DNA of 64,000 bases from Jiangella sp. DSM 45060 (GCF_900105175.1 NZ_LT629771.1:5288501-5352500), one strand, 5' to 3'; numbered from the stretch's first letter, positions 15,872 to 26,800 are shown. A program made the numbers and translations. Notes: generated from the letters alone by a model not told the origin.

Positions 15872-17080
15872 GGCACCGGCTCCGGCGTGACCAGCAGCTC
15901 GTCCAGCTCACGTGCCTGCCGGACGGCGTCGAACTCCTTCTCGACCAGGTCGCGCGCGGCCGCGGCCAGCCGGGTCCGCAGCGCGGTGTCGTCGAGCAGC
16001 CGGGCGAGGGCGCTTGCGAGGGCGCCGGCCTCGCGCTGCGGCACCAGCAGCCCGGTCGTCTCGTCGCGCACCACCTCGCCGATGCCCGCGACGTCGGTCG
16101 AGACGCACGGCGTGCCGAGCGCCATGGCCTCCAGCAGCACCGTCGGCAGGCCGTCCTGGTTGCCGTCCGTCCCGACGACGCACGGCGCGGCCAGCACGGC
16201 GGCGGAGCGGACGACGGCGCGGACCTGCGGCTGCGGCAACGGCCCGGTGAACTCCACGACACCGGTGAGCCCCAGCCGGGCCGACCGGTCGCGCAGCTCG
16301 GCCTCGAGCAGGCCGGTGCCGACGACCTGGCAGCGGAACTCCCGCCCGGCGTCGGCCAGCAGCCGGCACGCATCCAGCAGCACGTCGAAGCCCTTCTTCT
16401 CGACCAGGCGGCCGACGGCGGCGACGACCGGCGGTCGGTCCGCGGCGTCCGGCGCGAACGGGAACGCGTCGAGATCGAGGCCGTTGTAGACCCGGTGGAC
16501 GCGGCCGGCGGCGGCGCCGTAGCGGTCGGCCAGGTAGGCGGCGTTCCAGTCGCTGACGGTGACGGCGTGTGCGGCGCCGGCCAGCTTGCGGCGCAGGTCG
16601 GCGGGGGTCGACGGACTCGTGGAAGATGTCCTTGGCGTGCGCGGTGAACGAGTACGGCACGCCGGTCAGCAGCGATGCCAGCCGGGCCACCGTCGTCGCC
16701 ACCGAGCCGAAGTGCGCGTGCAGGTGGGTGAGGCCGGCCCGGCGCACCCGCACGGCCAGGTCGACGGCCTGCCCGGCGTCCTCGGCGTCGGCGGCCAGCA
16801 GCTCCGGCAGCGCCTCCGGCAGCCTGGGCAGCTCGGCGGCGGCCGCGGCGAGCGCCGCCCACAGCTCGTCCGGCCGGCGGACGCGCGGCACGTAGGTCAC
16901 CGGGGCGCTGACCCGGGCCAGCGTGTCGTGGAACCGGCTGTCGGCCGGCGGCCGCAGCGAGAAGATCTCGATCTCGGTGCCGCGGGCCTCGCGCGCCAGG
17001 ATCTCGGTGACGACGAACGTCTCGGAGAAGCGCGGGTAGACCTTCAGCACGTAGCCGATGCGCGGACGGTCAGGCGACAT
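15868..17080 (-). pseudogene. GT4-family glycosyltransferase interrupted by a +1 frameshift
   Basis: Residues 1-160 read well in one frame (MSPDRPRIGYVLKVYPRFSE, AGLTHLHAHFGSVATTVARL, PYSFTAHAKDIFHESVD). The rest reads well in another (DLRRKLAGAAHAVTVSDWNA, RVHRVYNGLDLDAF, then FEVVGTGLLEAEL-like and VLLEAMALGTPCVSTDVAGI segments). The join falls in a run of five G on the plus strand (16603-16607). Removing one base restores a 403-residue GT4 enzyme with PADLRRKL across the junction. Its start overlaps the preceding gene (ATGTCGCCTGA) and its stop overlaps the next, as expected of a functional operon member. A sequencing error or a recent mutation is therefore more likely than old decay. Confidence 0.8.
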
Positions 17081-18296
17081 GGCCGGGCTCCTCACGGCGG
17101 GCGGGCGCGGACTCGATCAGCGGCAGCGCGAGCGCGGGGATGCGCTCGAGCCCATCCAGGTCGACGGTGGACGCCGGGCGCCGGACGGCGGACCGGCCGC
17201 CGTCCGGGCCGGCCGCGCCGGCCAGCCACCCGCCCAGCGCGGCCGGGTCGAGGTGGTCCGGGTGCAGCACGTCCAGCAGCCCGGCGGCGGCCAGCCGCTC
17301 GGCCCGGACCAGCTGCTCGGTCCGTGGCCGCACGCGGGGCACCACCAGCAGCGGCGGCCCGGCCGCGATCACCTCGCAGACGGTGTTGTAGCCGCCCATC
17401 GAGACGACGGCGTCGGCGCCCTCCACCCACGACTCGACCTCGTCGACGAACTCGAACACCCGCAGCTCCGGCCGGGTCCGCACGATCGCGCGCAGCTCGG
17501 CCTGCCGGTGGTGCGGCATCCGCGGGCCGGTGACCAGCACGCCGACGTGACCGACCGGCATCGGCGCCGTCGCGAACGCCCGGGCCAGCGCCCAGCCGTC
17601 GGCGCCGCCGCCGACCAGGCCGAGCACGAACGGGCCGCCGACCGGCCGGGGCGGCACCTCGTGCGGGCGCCGGTGCCGCCCGCGCGCCAGGTACCCCGTC
17701 GGGACCACCATGCCGGCCAGCCGGTCCGGCAGCCCGAGGTCGGCCGTCGCGTCGTGCACGCGCGGGTCGCCGTAGTACCAGATCTGGTCGTACCAGCGCT
17801 CGATCGCCTCGGATGCGTGGTCGCGCGCCCACTCGTGCCGCGCCCGGCCCGGCTCGTCGAGGACGTCGCGCAGGCCGAGCACCACCCGGCTGCGCTCGGC
17901 CAGCGTCTCGAGGATCGGCACCAGCTCGCGGCCGAAGCCCCACGGGTGCCGGTCGACGATCAGCAGGTCCGGGTCGAACGCCCGCAGCGCCGCGTCGATG
18001 GTCGCGGACCGGAGCCGGACCAGTTCGCCCACCGGCACCGACAGATGCCGCGAGCGGTACCGGCCGCCCTCGTCCTTGGCCATCCCCGGCAGGCCGACGA
18101 TGTCGCAGCCCGGCGGACGAGTGAGGGCGGACGCCTCCGGCGCGCCGGTGAGCACCAGGACGTCGGGCGCCGGCCGGATGCGGGCGAGCGCCCCGGCGAT
18201 GGCGAGGTTGCGCCGGACATGGCCGAGGCCCTGGGCGTCGTGGGAGTACAGGGCCACGCGCGCCCGTCCGAGGCCGGACAGCGATTGCACCGTCAT
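17070..18296 (-). CDS. Predicted glycosyltransferase (GT28/COG4671-like), first gene of the operon
   Basis: 408-residue GT-B protein. The N-terminus RVALYSHDAQGLGHVRRNLA is the MurG-like loop with a His. The middle LLIVDRHPWGFGRELVPILE and the C-domain SMGGYNTVCEVIAAGPPLLV are the family hallmark for donor recognition. It is probably a UDP-sugar-dependent transferase on a lipid or aromatic acceptor. Start ATG 18296 was chosen over an upstream GTG because the Rossmann strand follows at the usual distance. It heads the minus-strand operon of six genes; the 129 bases before it must hold the promoter. Confidence 0.87.
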   Translation of the reverse strand: MTVQSLSGLGRARVALYSHDAQGLGHVRRNLAIAGALARIRPAPDVLVLTGAPEASALTRPPGCDIVGLPGMAKDEGGRYRSRHLSVPVGELVRLRSATIDAALRAFDPDLLIVDRHPWGFGRELVPILETLAERSRVVLGLRDVLDEPGRARHEWARDHASEAIERWYDQIWYYGDPRVHDATADLGLPDRLAGMVVPTGYLARGRHRRPHEVPPRPVGGPFVLGLVGGGADGWALARAFATAPMPVGHVGVLVTGPRMPHHRQAELRAIVRTRPELRVFEFVDEVESWVEGADAVVSMGGYNTVCEVIAAGPPLLVVPRVRPRTEQLVRAERLAAAGLLDVLHPDHLDPAALGGWLAGAAGPDGGRSAVRRPASTVDLDGLERIPALALPLIESAPARREEPGHVA

Positions 18297-18425
18297 GGAG
18301 GGGGCACCTTTCACCGAGGCGTCGAGACGACTGCTCGGTGACCACAGTTCAGCCCGCACGTGGCGTGCGGATGAACCGGCGATGAGCGTGCTCTCATCCG
18401 CCCGGCGGCGGAAGGCGGCCCGCGC

Positions 18426-20480
<2,055 letters not shown>

Positions 20481-20499
20481 GTCCGCCAGCCTAGGCCGG

Positions 20500-20535
20500 G
20501 CCGGCCCTCGGGGGTGATGCATCCCGAGGGCCGGC
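20500..20535 (-). terminator. Hairpin terminator after the surface-protein gene
   Basis: GCCGGCCCTCGGG and CCCGAGGGCCGGC are perfect 13-base arms around a 10-base loop. It lies 6 bases beyond the stop of the SpaA-like gene on the minus strand and just before the DUF255 start. There is no U tract, as is common in high-GC actinobacteria. Confidence 0.75.
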
Positions 20536-20540
20536 GGCGG

Positions 20541-23500
20541 TCAGACGGTGCGGCGCGACCTCCACCGCAGCGCGGCGCCCACCGCGAGCCCGGCCGCGGC
20601 GACCAGCGCCACCAGGCCCAGCGGGCCGCCGGCGCCGGTGTCGGGCAGCGGGTGCTCCGGGCTCGGCGACGGCGACGGTGACGGCGACGGGCTGGGAGTC
20701 GGCGTGGGAGTCGGCGTCGGGGTGGGCGTCGGCGTCGGCGGCTCCTCGGCCGGCGGGTCGACGAACGTCACGGCGGCGATCTGGGTGCCGGCGTTCTCGG
20801 CCGTGATCGACACGACGTCGCTGGTGACGTCGTCGGGCAGCAGGTAGCCGTCGGGCGCGGTGATCTCGACCCAGTAGTAGTCGCCGAAGTCGAGGTTCCC
20901 GACGGTGCACAGGCCGTCGTCGCCGGTGGTGCAGGTGCCGACGACCACGTCGCCGTCGGCGAGCACCAGGTCGAAGACCGCGCCGGGCAGCGACTCGCCG
21001 GTGTCCTCGGCCACCTTGTGCACGGCCAGCTCGGACAGCAGCCGCGGGTCGTGCGCGACGACCTGCGTGATGTCGCCGCCGGCGTTCGAGGCGTCGATGA
21101 CGACCGGGTCGCTGACCGGGTCGGCCGGCAGCTCGTAGCCCTGCGGGGCGGTGATCTCGACCCACACGTAGGTGCCGAAGTCGAGGTCGCCGACGGTGCA
21201 GGTGCCGTCGTCGCCGGTGGTGCAGCCACCCACGACGTCGCCGGACGCGTCGTCCTCGTGCAGCTCGAACTCCGCGCCGGCCAGCGCCGTCCCGTCGAAC
21301 GCGTCGACCTTCAGCACCGACAGCTCCGACAGCAGCCGCGGGTCGCGGAACTCGAACGGCGTCGGTTCCTCGCCGACGGTGGACTCGTCGACCACGATCG
21401 GGTCGCTGACGGTGTCGGCCGGCAGGTCGTAGCCCTGCGGCGCCGCCACCTCGACCCAGACGTAGGTGCCGAAGTCGAGGTCGCCGACGGTGCAGGTGCC
21501 GTCGTCGCCGGTGGTGCAGCTGCCCACGACATCGCCGGACGCGTCGTCCTCGTGCAGCTCGAACTGGGCGCCGGCCAGCGGCGCGTCGTCGGTGTCGTCG
21601 ACCTTGAGCACCGCGAGCTCACCCGGCTTGCGCGGGTCGTAGAACGCCAGCGGCTCGACCTCGGTGCCGGCGTTCTCGGCGGTGACGTCGACGAACGCGC
21701 TGTACGGGTCGTCGGGCAGGTCGAAGCCGGGCGGCGCGACGGTCTCGAGCCAGTAGTACGCCCCGAAGCCGAGGCCGGTGACGGTGCACAGGCCGTCGTC
21801 GCCGGTGGTGCACTCGCCGACGAGGGTGTCGCCCTCGGGCGCGTCCATGACGCCGTCTGCCGGATCGTCCACGTATAGCTCGAAGGTGGCCCCGGCCAGC
21901 GGCTCGGCGCTGTCGGACCCGCCGTCCAGCTTGAGCACGGACAGGTCGGTGAGCACCTGCGGGTCCGCGAACGTCACCGTGACGGTCTCGCCGGCGTTGT
22001 CCGGGCCGATGGTGAACGGACCCTGGAACGCCGGATCGGGCAGCTCGTAGCCGGTCGGCGCGGCGGTCTCCTCGACCCAGTAGTCGCCGAACAGCAGGCC
22101 GTCGACGGTGACCGTGCCGGTCGCGTCGGTGACGACCTCGCCGGGCGGGTCGACGACCGGGTCGCTGTCCTCGAGGACGCCGTCGCCGTCGTCGCGGCGC
22201 ACCACGAACGTCGCGCCGGCCAGCTCGTCGCCGGTGGTCGCGTCGGTCTTGACGATCTCGATGGACGAGCGGATCTGCCGGTCGGTCAGCGTCGACACGG
22301 GCAGCTCGGTGCCGGCGTCGTCGCGCTCGATCGTGGTCATGCCGCTGAACCGGTCGGCGGGCAGCTCGTACCCGGGCGGCGCGGCGGTCTCGTACCAGTA
22401 GTACGTGCCCCAGGCGAGGTCGCCGATGGTGCAGGTGCCGTCGTCGCCGGTGGTGCAGTCGCCGATCAGCGTGTCGCCCTCCGGCGCGTCCATGACGCCG
22501 TCGCCGTCATCGAGGTACAGTTCGAAAGTGGCGCCGGCCAGCGGCTCCTGGGTGTCGGCGTCGAGCTTCAGGACGGTCAGTTCGGACGGCAGCCGCGGGT
22601 CCTCGAACGCGGCCTCGATGACGAGGTCGGGGTTCCCGGAGTCGATGACGAGGCCGTCGCGGACGGGGTCGGCGGGCAGGTCGTAGCCGGTCGGCGGCAC
22701 CGTCTCGGTGACCGTGTACGTGCCGGTCAGCAGGCCCTCGACCAGGATCGCGCCGTCGGCTGGGTCGGCGTCGTTCTCGCCGTTGTCGACGACGGTGAGA
22801 GACACGCCCTCGGCGGCGCCGGCGGTGCCCTCGACGGTGAACGTCGCGCAGCAGACCGGGTCGCCGGACTCGGCGTCGAGCTTGCTCCACGCGAGCGAGC
22901 CGAGCCCGTTGACGAACGTGACCGTCGCGCTGCCGAACTCCTCGAGCGTGACGTCCTGCGGCTCACCGTCCTGGATGTAGCCGGGCGGCGGCGTGGCCTC
23001 GGTGATCGTGTAGTCGCCGGGCTCGGCCGGGTCGATGACGATGACGCCGTCGGCCGGGTCGGCGTCGTTCGCGTCGTTGTCGGTGATGGTCAGGCTGTCC
23101 GGGTCGGCCGCGCCAGGGATCGGGTTCGGCTCGACGGTGAACGTCGCGCCGCCCAGCGGCTGGCCGTCGGGATCGTGCTTCTCGATGGTGAGCGCGCCAC
23201 ACCGGGCCTCGGTGTCGACCGGGCCGGTGAGGTAGTCCTTCAGCTCCGAGTTCATGCTGGCGCCGGGCGAGCTGCGGATCCACAGCGAGGAGAAGCCGGC
23301 GAAGTCGCAGTCGTCGGACGGGCCGAGCAGCGCGGTGAGGTCGAAGCCGACCTCGACGAACTGCTCCGCGCCCAGCGGCGACACGGCGCTCGGCGTGGTG
23401 ATGGTGGAGTCGTTGACCGCGAGGGCGACGTCGTCGACGTCGCCGGCGTCCTCCCAGCTGTCGCCGTCCCAGCGCTCGATCGCCTCCAGCGCGAGCGGCT

Positions 23501-24059
23501 GGTTGCCCTGGTTGAACAGCCGCAGCCGCAGGTCGTCGACGCTGCGGTCGGGCACCGGCGTGTCGTTGCCGTTGACGGTGTTGGGCAGCTGGTTCAGCTC
23601 GACGTACCAGCGGACCGTGCCGTTGTCGGTGCCGCGCTCCCACCCGAGGAACAGGTACTGGTCGCCGTCGACGACGCGGTCGAAGAGGTAGGCGTCGCCG
23701 ATGTCGCCCTTGCCGGGCGCGGTCGCCGACCCGTCGTCGTTCCACGTAGCGGGGTCGTTCTCGGCGCTGCCCTGGTCGAAGACGGTCGGGTCGGTGCCGC
23801 CGAGCGGGTCGGGCACAATGTCGACCTGGGCCGGGAAGATCTCGGCGCTGCCCCAGTCGATCGGGTCGCCGTCCGGGCCGGTGGCCGTCGTCGTGTTGTC
23901 GAAGCCCTCGTAGAAGTTGCCGTCGATCTCGAAGCCGCCGACCAGCTCGTTGCCGTTCTGGTTCGCGGCCGCGCCGCCGCCGGTGGCCGTCACCGAACCG
24001 GCGACCAGAAGGAACCCCACCACGACCCGGACGAACGGGCGTCGCATACCGGACATCAT
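20541..24059 (-). CDS. Large LPDTG-anchored surface protein with eight SpaA-type repeats
   Basis: 1172 residues. Residues 1-35 are a signal peptide (RRPFVRVVVGFLLVAGSVTA). Residues 35-300 are a non-repetitive domain beginning NGNELVGGFEIDGNFYEGFD. Eight prealbumin-like SpaA domains of 70-90 residues follow, each with a Lys strand (LTVLKLDA, LSVLKVDA) and a Glu strand (YYWYETAAPPGYELP), the pair that can form intramolecular isopeptide bonds. Domains 3, 5, 6, 7 and 8 also hold C-TTGDDG-x-C. A PT/PS stalk precedes LPDTG (1138-1142), a membrane helix and RWRSRR, so sortase should anchor it to peptidoglycan. Domains 6 and 7 are almost identical. Start ATG 24059 has GGGGGCGGAC before it. No sortase is nearby. 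Confidence 0.92.
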   Translation of the reverse strand: MMSGMRRPFVRVVVGFLLVAGSVTATGGGAAANQNGNELVGGFEIDGNFYEGFDNTTTATGPDGDPIDWGSAEIFPAQVDIVPDPLGGTDPTVFDQGSAENDPATWNDDGSATAPGKGDIGDAYLFDRVVDGDQYLFLGWERGTDNGTVRWYVELNQLPNTVNGNDTPVPDRSVDDLRLRLFNQGNQPLALEAIERWDGDSWEDAGDVDDVALAVNDSTITTPSAVSPLGAEQFVEVGFDLTALLGPSDDCDFAGFSSLWIRSSPGASMNSELKDYLTGPVDTEARCGALTIEKHDPDGQPLGGATFTVEPNPIPGAADPDSLTITDNDANDADPADGVIVIDPAEPGDYTITEATPPPGYIQDGEPQDVTLEEFGSATVTFVNGLGSLAWSKLDAESGDPVCCATFTVEGTAGAAEGVSLTVVDNGENDADPADGAILVEGLLTGTYTVTETVPPTGYDLPADPVRDGLVIDSGNPDLVIEAAFEDPRLPSELTVLKLDADTQEPLAGATFELYLDDGDGVMDAPEGDTLIGDCTTGDDGTCTIGDLAWGTYYWYETAAPPGYELPADRFSGMTTIERDDAGTELPVSTLTDRQIRSSIEIVKTDATTGDELAGATFVVRRDDGDGVLEDSDPVVDPPGEVVTDATGTVTVDGLLFGDYWVEETAAPTGYELPDPAFQGPFTIGPDNAGETVTVTFADPQVLTDLSVLKLDGGSDSAEPLAGATFELYVDDPADGVMDAPEGDTLVGECTTGDDGLCTVTGLGFGAYYWLETVAPPGFDLPDDPYSAFVDVTAENAGTEVEPLAFYDPRKPGELAVLKVDDTDDAPLAGAQFELHEDDASGDVVGSCTTGDDGTCTVGDLDFGTYVWVEVAAPQGYDLPADTVSDPIVVDESTVGEEPTPFEFRDPRLLSELSVLKVDAFDGTALAGAEFELHEDDASGDVVGGCTTGDDGTCTVGDLDFGTYVWVEITAPQGYELPADPVSDPVVIDASNAGGDITQVVAHDPRLLSELAVHKVAEDTGESLPGAVFDLVLADGDVVVGTCTTGDDGLCTVGNLDFGDYYWVEITAPDGYLLPDDVTSDVVSITAENAGTQIAAVTFVDPPAEEPPTPTPTPTPTPTPTPSPSPSPSPSPSPEHPLPDTGAGGPLGLVALVAAAGLAVGAALRWRSRRTV

Positions 24060-24379
24060 TGTCCGCCCCCATGTGAAAAGAACGCCCGGCGCCGAATGCC
24101 CGGGGACAACGTAGAAAAGGTCAAACGCCCTTCGGCGCCGGCCGAGCCGCGAGAATTCGCGACTCCGGCACCGAAGGGCGAGTGCCCCCCGGCCTTGGAG
24201 AGATTTCTCCGCGCTATGGAAGTCGACCCGCCGAGACCGCTCGTGGACTCGGCTAACGCAGCAGAGCATGCACCCGCTACCGGATGGCTGTCAACGCGAA
24301 CGCGCATATTGCCATGCGGCACGCTTGCGTGACGGCGGACGTGACTCGAATTCACGCCGCCGCCACGCAGAGCGGGTAT
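24060..24379. promoter_or_regulatory. Upstream region of the surface-protein gene
   Basis: 320 bases between two minus-strand genes. It contains the hairpin listed at 24126-24180, then on the minus strand a T-rich stretch with TTGACC (24119-24124), a possible -35 box, and the strong ribosome site before 24059. I see no small gene. The promoter of the surface protein is probably here. Confidence 0.45.
24126..24180 (-). terminator. Long hairpin between the ScyD-like and surface-protein genes
   Basis: CGCCCTTCGGCGCCGG and CCGGCACCGAAGGGCG pair over 16 bases with one mismatch, and an inner CGCGA/TCGCG pair tightens the loop around GAATTC. On the minus strand it is followed by TTTGACCTTTTCT, a T-rich tail. 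It probably ends transcription from the ScyD-like gene about 200 bases upstream. It could instead act as an attenuator in the surface-protein leader. Confidence 0.6.
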
Positions 24380-25483
24380 TCAGCCGATGCGAGAGAGCGC
24401 GCCCGGACCGAATACCGGCCCGGTGACATAGAGCCGCCCGTGCCGTCCGGCGTCGACGCCACCGGGCAGGATCAGCTGACCGGCCGCCAGCTCGGTGCGT
24501 GACCCGCCGGGCCGCACCCGGAACAGCCCGCCCACCGGCGGGTCGGCCAGGCCCAGCTCCCACTGCAGCCAGCTCTGCTTCACCAGCTCGACGGCGTACA
24601 CGCTGCCGTGGCTGCCCGGTCCGAGGTCGACGATCGACGTGAGGCCGTCGGCGAAGCGGCGGCAGGTGCCCTGGTTCGGCTTCTCCGGGTCGCAGACCGC
24701 GTCACGAGAACCGGGCTTGATCCGCCAGATCTGCGACGTGCCCGGCGTCGCCGGGAACCCGCGCAGCTCGCCGACGTACCAGTAGCCGTCCGAGCCGACC
24801 GTCACCGACGTCGCGACGGCCTCGGCCGGGATCACCGCGCCGGCGGGCGGCAGCGGTTCGCCGTCCATCTCGTCAGGCAGTTCCTCGGGAACCTCCACCA
24901 TGCGCGGCTTCAGCCGCGCGACGGTGACGATGTCGCCGTCCGGGTACACCCGGAGCAGGTCGTTGCCGGCGGCGTCGGCGACCAGCACGCTGCCGTCCTT
25001 CAGCGCGGCGAGACCGTACGGATTGGACTCCTCCGGGACGCCCTCCGTGTTGAACGGGTCGACGTCGCCCTGCTGGTAGGCGGCGATGTCCGCGATCGGC
25101 TTCGCGGGCTTGCCCTGCCGGAGCAGGTAGAGCGTGGCCGCGCCGGTGTCCGGCTCGCCGCCCGCCGTCAGGGCGTACACCTGGCCGGGCCGGCCGGCCG
25201 CGACCGCCGGCGCGAGGAACCCCGCCGGCACGGAGCCGATCTCGTGCACCTTCGGGTGCCGGCCGCGATCGATGACCAGGCTGACGGTGCCGTCGGCCTC
25301 GCTCACCACGATGCGGCCGGCCTGGTCGACGTCCACCCCGCGCGGACCGTCGAGCTCGACCACCGGCGACGGCTCGGACGAGCCCTTCGCGCCGGCCGCC
25401 GGAGCGGTGAGCATCGCCGACACGGCCACGATTCCCGTGGCCAGAACTGCTGCCGTTGTTCGCGCACGCGACGTACGCACCAT
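24380..25483 (-). CDS. ScyD/ScyE-family secreted beta-propeller-like protein
   Basis: 367 residues with a clear signal peptide (TTAAVLATGIVAVSAMLTAP then AAGA). The body is made of NHL/SMP-30-like blades: VVELDGPRGVDVDQAGRIVV, NPYGLAALKDGSVLVADAAG, ATSVTVGSDGYWYVGELRGF, and LTSIVDLGPGSHGSVYAVEL. The GFPATPGTSQIWRI segment is typical of the ScyD/ScyE group, named from cyanobacterial scytonemin loci but common in actinomycetes with no known role. It is likely extracellular. Start ATG 25483 has a G-rich ribosome site (CGGGGGG). It shares direction with the surface-protein gene but is separated by a hairpin. Confidence 0.85.
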   Translation of the reverse strand: MVRTSRARTTAAVLATGIVAVSAMLTAPAAGAKGSSEPSPVVELDGPRGVDVDQAGRIVVSEADGTVSLVIDRGRHPKVHEIGSVPAGFLAPAVAAGRPGQVYALTAGGEPDTGAATLYLLRQGKPAKPIADIAAYQQGDVDPFNTEGVPEESNPYGLAALKDGSVLVADAAGNDLLRVYPDGDIVTVARLKPRMVEVPEELPDEMDGEPLPPAGAVIPAEAVATSVTVGSDGYWYVGELRGFPATPGTSQIWRIKPGSRDAVCDPEKPNQGTCRRFADGLTSIVDLGPGSHGSVYAVELVKQSWLQWELGLADPPVGGLFRVRPGGSRTELAAGQLILPGGVDAGRHGRLYVTGPVFGPGALSRIG

Positions 25484-25572
25484 GAGAAACCCCCCGATTT
25501 CTCGCAAGCGCCCCCCATGAGGCTGATCCTCTGACGCAAGCCTGCCCAGGGTTACAGTCCGGTCACGACGCG

Positions 25573-26040
25573 TCAAGAGGTTTCGGAGCCGGGTTCGAAC
25601 GCCTCCGCCATCGCCTGCTGGTCCAACGCCTTGTCATTGAGCTCGTTGAGGCTGTACCAGTTGCCGAAATCGTCGCGGAACACCGCCTCGACGCCGTACG
25701 GGCGGTCGGCCGGTTCCTGGATGAACTCGACCCCGCGGGCCTTGTACTGCTCGTACGTGGCCCGGCAGTCGTCGGTGTTCCAGGCGCCGGCGCTGAGCGC
25801 GCCCTTCGCCATCAGTTCGCGCAGCGCCGCCGCGGTCTGCTCGTCGTGCATCGGCGGCCCCGGCACGGTGAGGTTCAGCTGGAACTCCGGGCTGGCCGGC
25901 GGGCCCACCGTCAGCCAGCGGAAGCCGTTCTCCATCATGACGTCGGTGCGCGGCTCGAAGCCGAGCTTGCCGACGAAGAAGTCGAGCGCCTGGTCGTAGT
26001 CGCTCACGTAGGCGGTCGCGACGCCCAGCTTGGTGATCAT
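25573..26040 (-). CDS. VOC-family protein (glyoxalase-like)
   Basis: 155-residue vicinal-oxygen-chelate protein: TKLGVATAYVSDYDQALDFF, GFRWLTVGPPASPEFQLNLT, and the C-terminal VEAVFRDDFGNWYSLNE with the usual metal-site Glu. The first metal ligand seems not to be the standard His/Gln at the start of strand one, so the chemistry is uncertain. It starts at ATG 26040 after an AAGGAAAGGGAACC site. It follows the AraC-type regulator gene by 35 bases on the same strand, which suggests the regulator controls it. Confidence 0.88.
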   Translation of the reverse strand: MITKLGVATAYVSDYDQALDFFVGKLGFEPRTDVMMENGFRWLTVGPPASPEFQLNLTVPGPPMHDEQTAAALRELMAKGALSAGAWNTDDCRATYEQYKARGVEFIQEPADRPYGVEAVFRDDFGNWYSLNELNDKALDQQAMAEAFEPGSETS

Positions 26041-26075
26041 GGTCGGTTCCCTTTCCTTCCGTCGATGCTTCGACG

Positions 26076-26579
26076 TTAGGAGGCGCGGGCGGCCCCTGGC
26101 TTCTCCGCCATTGCTGTGTTCAGTGCCCTCTTCGGCAGCGGCCGGCCCCACATGAGCACGTAGCAGCCGGGGATGAGCCGCGGCCCGGACGCGAGCGCGT
26201 CGCGCTGGAACCGCGACGGCGACACCCCGACCAGCTCGGAGAACAGCCGGCTGAACGAGCCGAGGCTGGTGAAGCCGACCAGGTGGCAGACCTCGGTGAC
26301 GTTGAGGTCGGCGACGCGCAGCAGTTCCTGCGCCCGCTCGACCCGGCGGCGCTGCAGGTAGCGTCCCGGCGTCTCGCCGTAGGCCGCCTTGAAGGCGCGG
26401 ACCAAGTGGTAGCGCGAGTAGCCCGCGGCGGCCGCGATGCCGGCGAGGTCGAGCGGCTCGGCGTAGTGCCGGTCGACGAAGTCGCGGGCGCGGCGCACCG
26501 CGACCAGCGTCTCGACGGCGGCCGACCCGGGCGGTACCGACGGCCGCCGCGCGGCGCGCGGCCGGTCCGGACCGGTCAT
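26076..26579 (-). CDS. AraC-family transcriptional regulator (single-domain)
   Basis: 167 residues. The two helix-turn-helix motifs of the AraC/XylS DNA-binding domain are AGIAAAAGYSRYHLVRAFKA and TEVCHLVGFTSLGSFSRLFS, closing with LVGVSPSRFQRD. There is no N-terminal cupin sensor, so the effector, if any, is sensed otherwise. Its ATG overlaps the stop of the small membrane protein upstream by four bases, and a VOC gene follows 35 bases later. This AraC-VOC pairing is common and often deals with small toxic metabolites; here that is inference. Confidence 0.9.
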   Translation of the reverse strand: MTGPDRPRAARRPSVPPGSAAVETLVAVRRARDFVDRHYAEPLDLAGIAAAAGYSRYHLVRAFKAAYGETPGRYLQRRRVERAQELLRVADLNVTEVCHLVGFTSLGSFSRLFSELVGVSPSRFQRDALASGPRLIPGCYVLMWGRPLPKRALNTAMAEKPGAARAS

Positions 26580-26800
26580 CGGTCCGGCGGCTCCCGGTGA
26601 CCGCGCATGCGCTCGGCGTCGTCGACACCCTCGGGGTCGAAGTCGACCTTGCGGATCTGCTTGCGCAGGCTCCGGTACAGCAGGAACAGCGCGACGATCA
26701 GGAAGACCAGGACCAGGAGGCCGTACAGGCCTGGGCCGATCCCGGAGTCTTCCGCCTCCGACTCCGCCGCGGTGAACGCCACCGCCTGCAGGATGCCCAT
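26576..26800 (-). CDS. Small single-pass membrane protein (Rv1083-like position)
   Basis: 74 residues with one transmembrane helix (PGLYGLLVLVFLIVALFLLY), then a basic stretch RSLRKQIRKVDFDPEGVDDA and a short charged tail. It lies 67 bases after mca on the same strand, exactly where mycobacteria carry Rv1083. That position and the matching size and topology suggest orthology. No function is known. Its stop overlaps the AraC-family start. Confidence 0.82.
   Translation of the reverse strand: MGILQAVAFTAAESEAEDSGIGPGLYGLLVLVFLIVALFLLYRSLRKQIRKVDFDPEGVDDAERMRGHREPPDR

Noticed and set aside
12933-16862. A single 1309-codon frame apparently fusing glycosyltransferase and ABC exporter
   Set aside because: Upstream of 14696 the frame is out of register with two well-formed glycosyltransferase genes; the ABC exporter has its own ATG at the TGATG overlap.
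20541-24269. Upstream start for the surface protein at 24269
   Set aside because: It would add 70 residues before the signal peptide and translate the terminator-like hairpin; ATG 24059 has a strong ribosome site.
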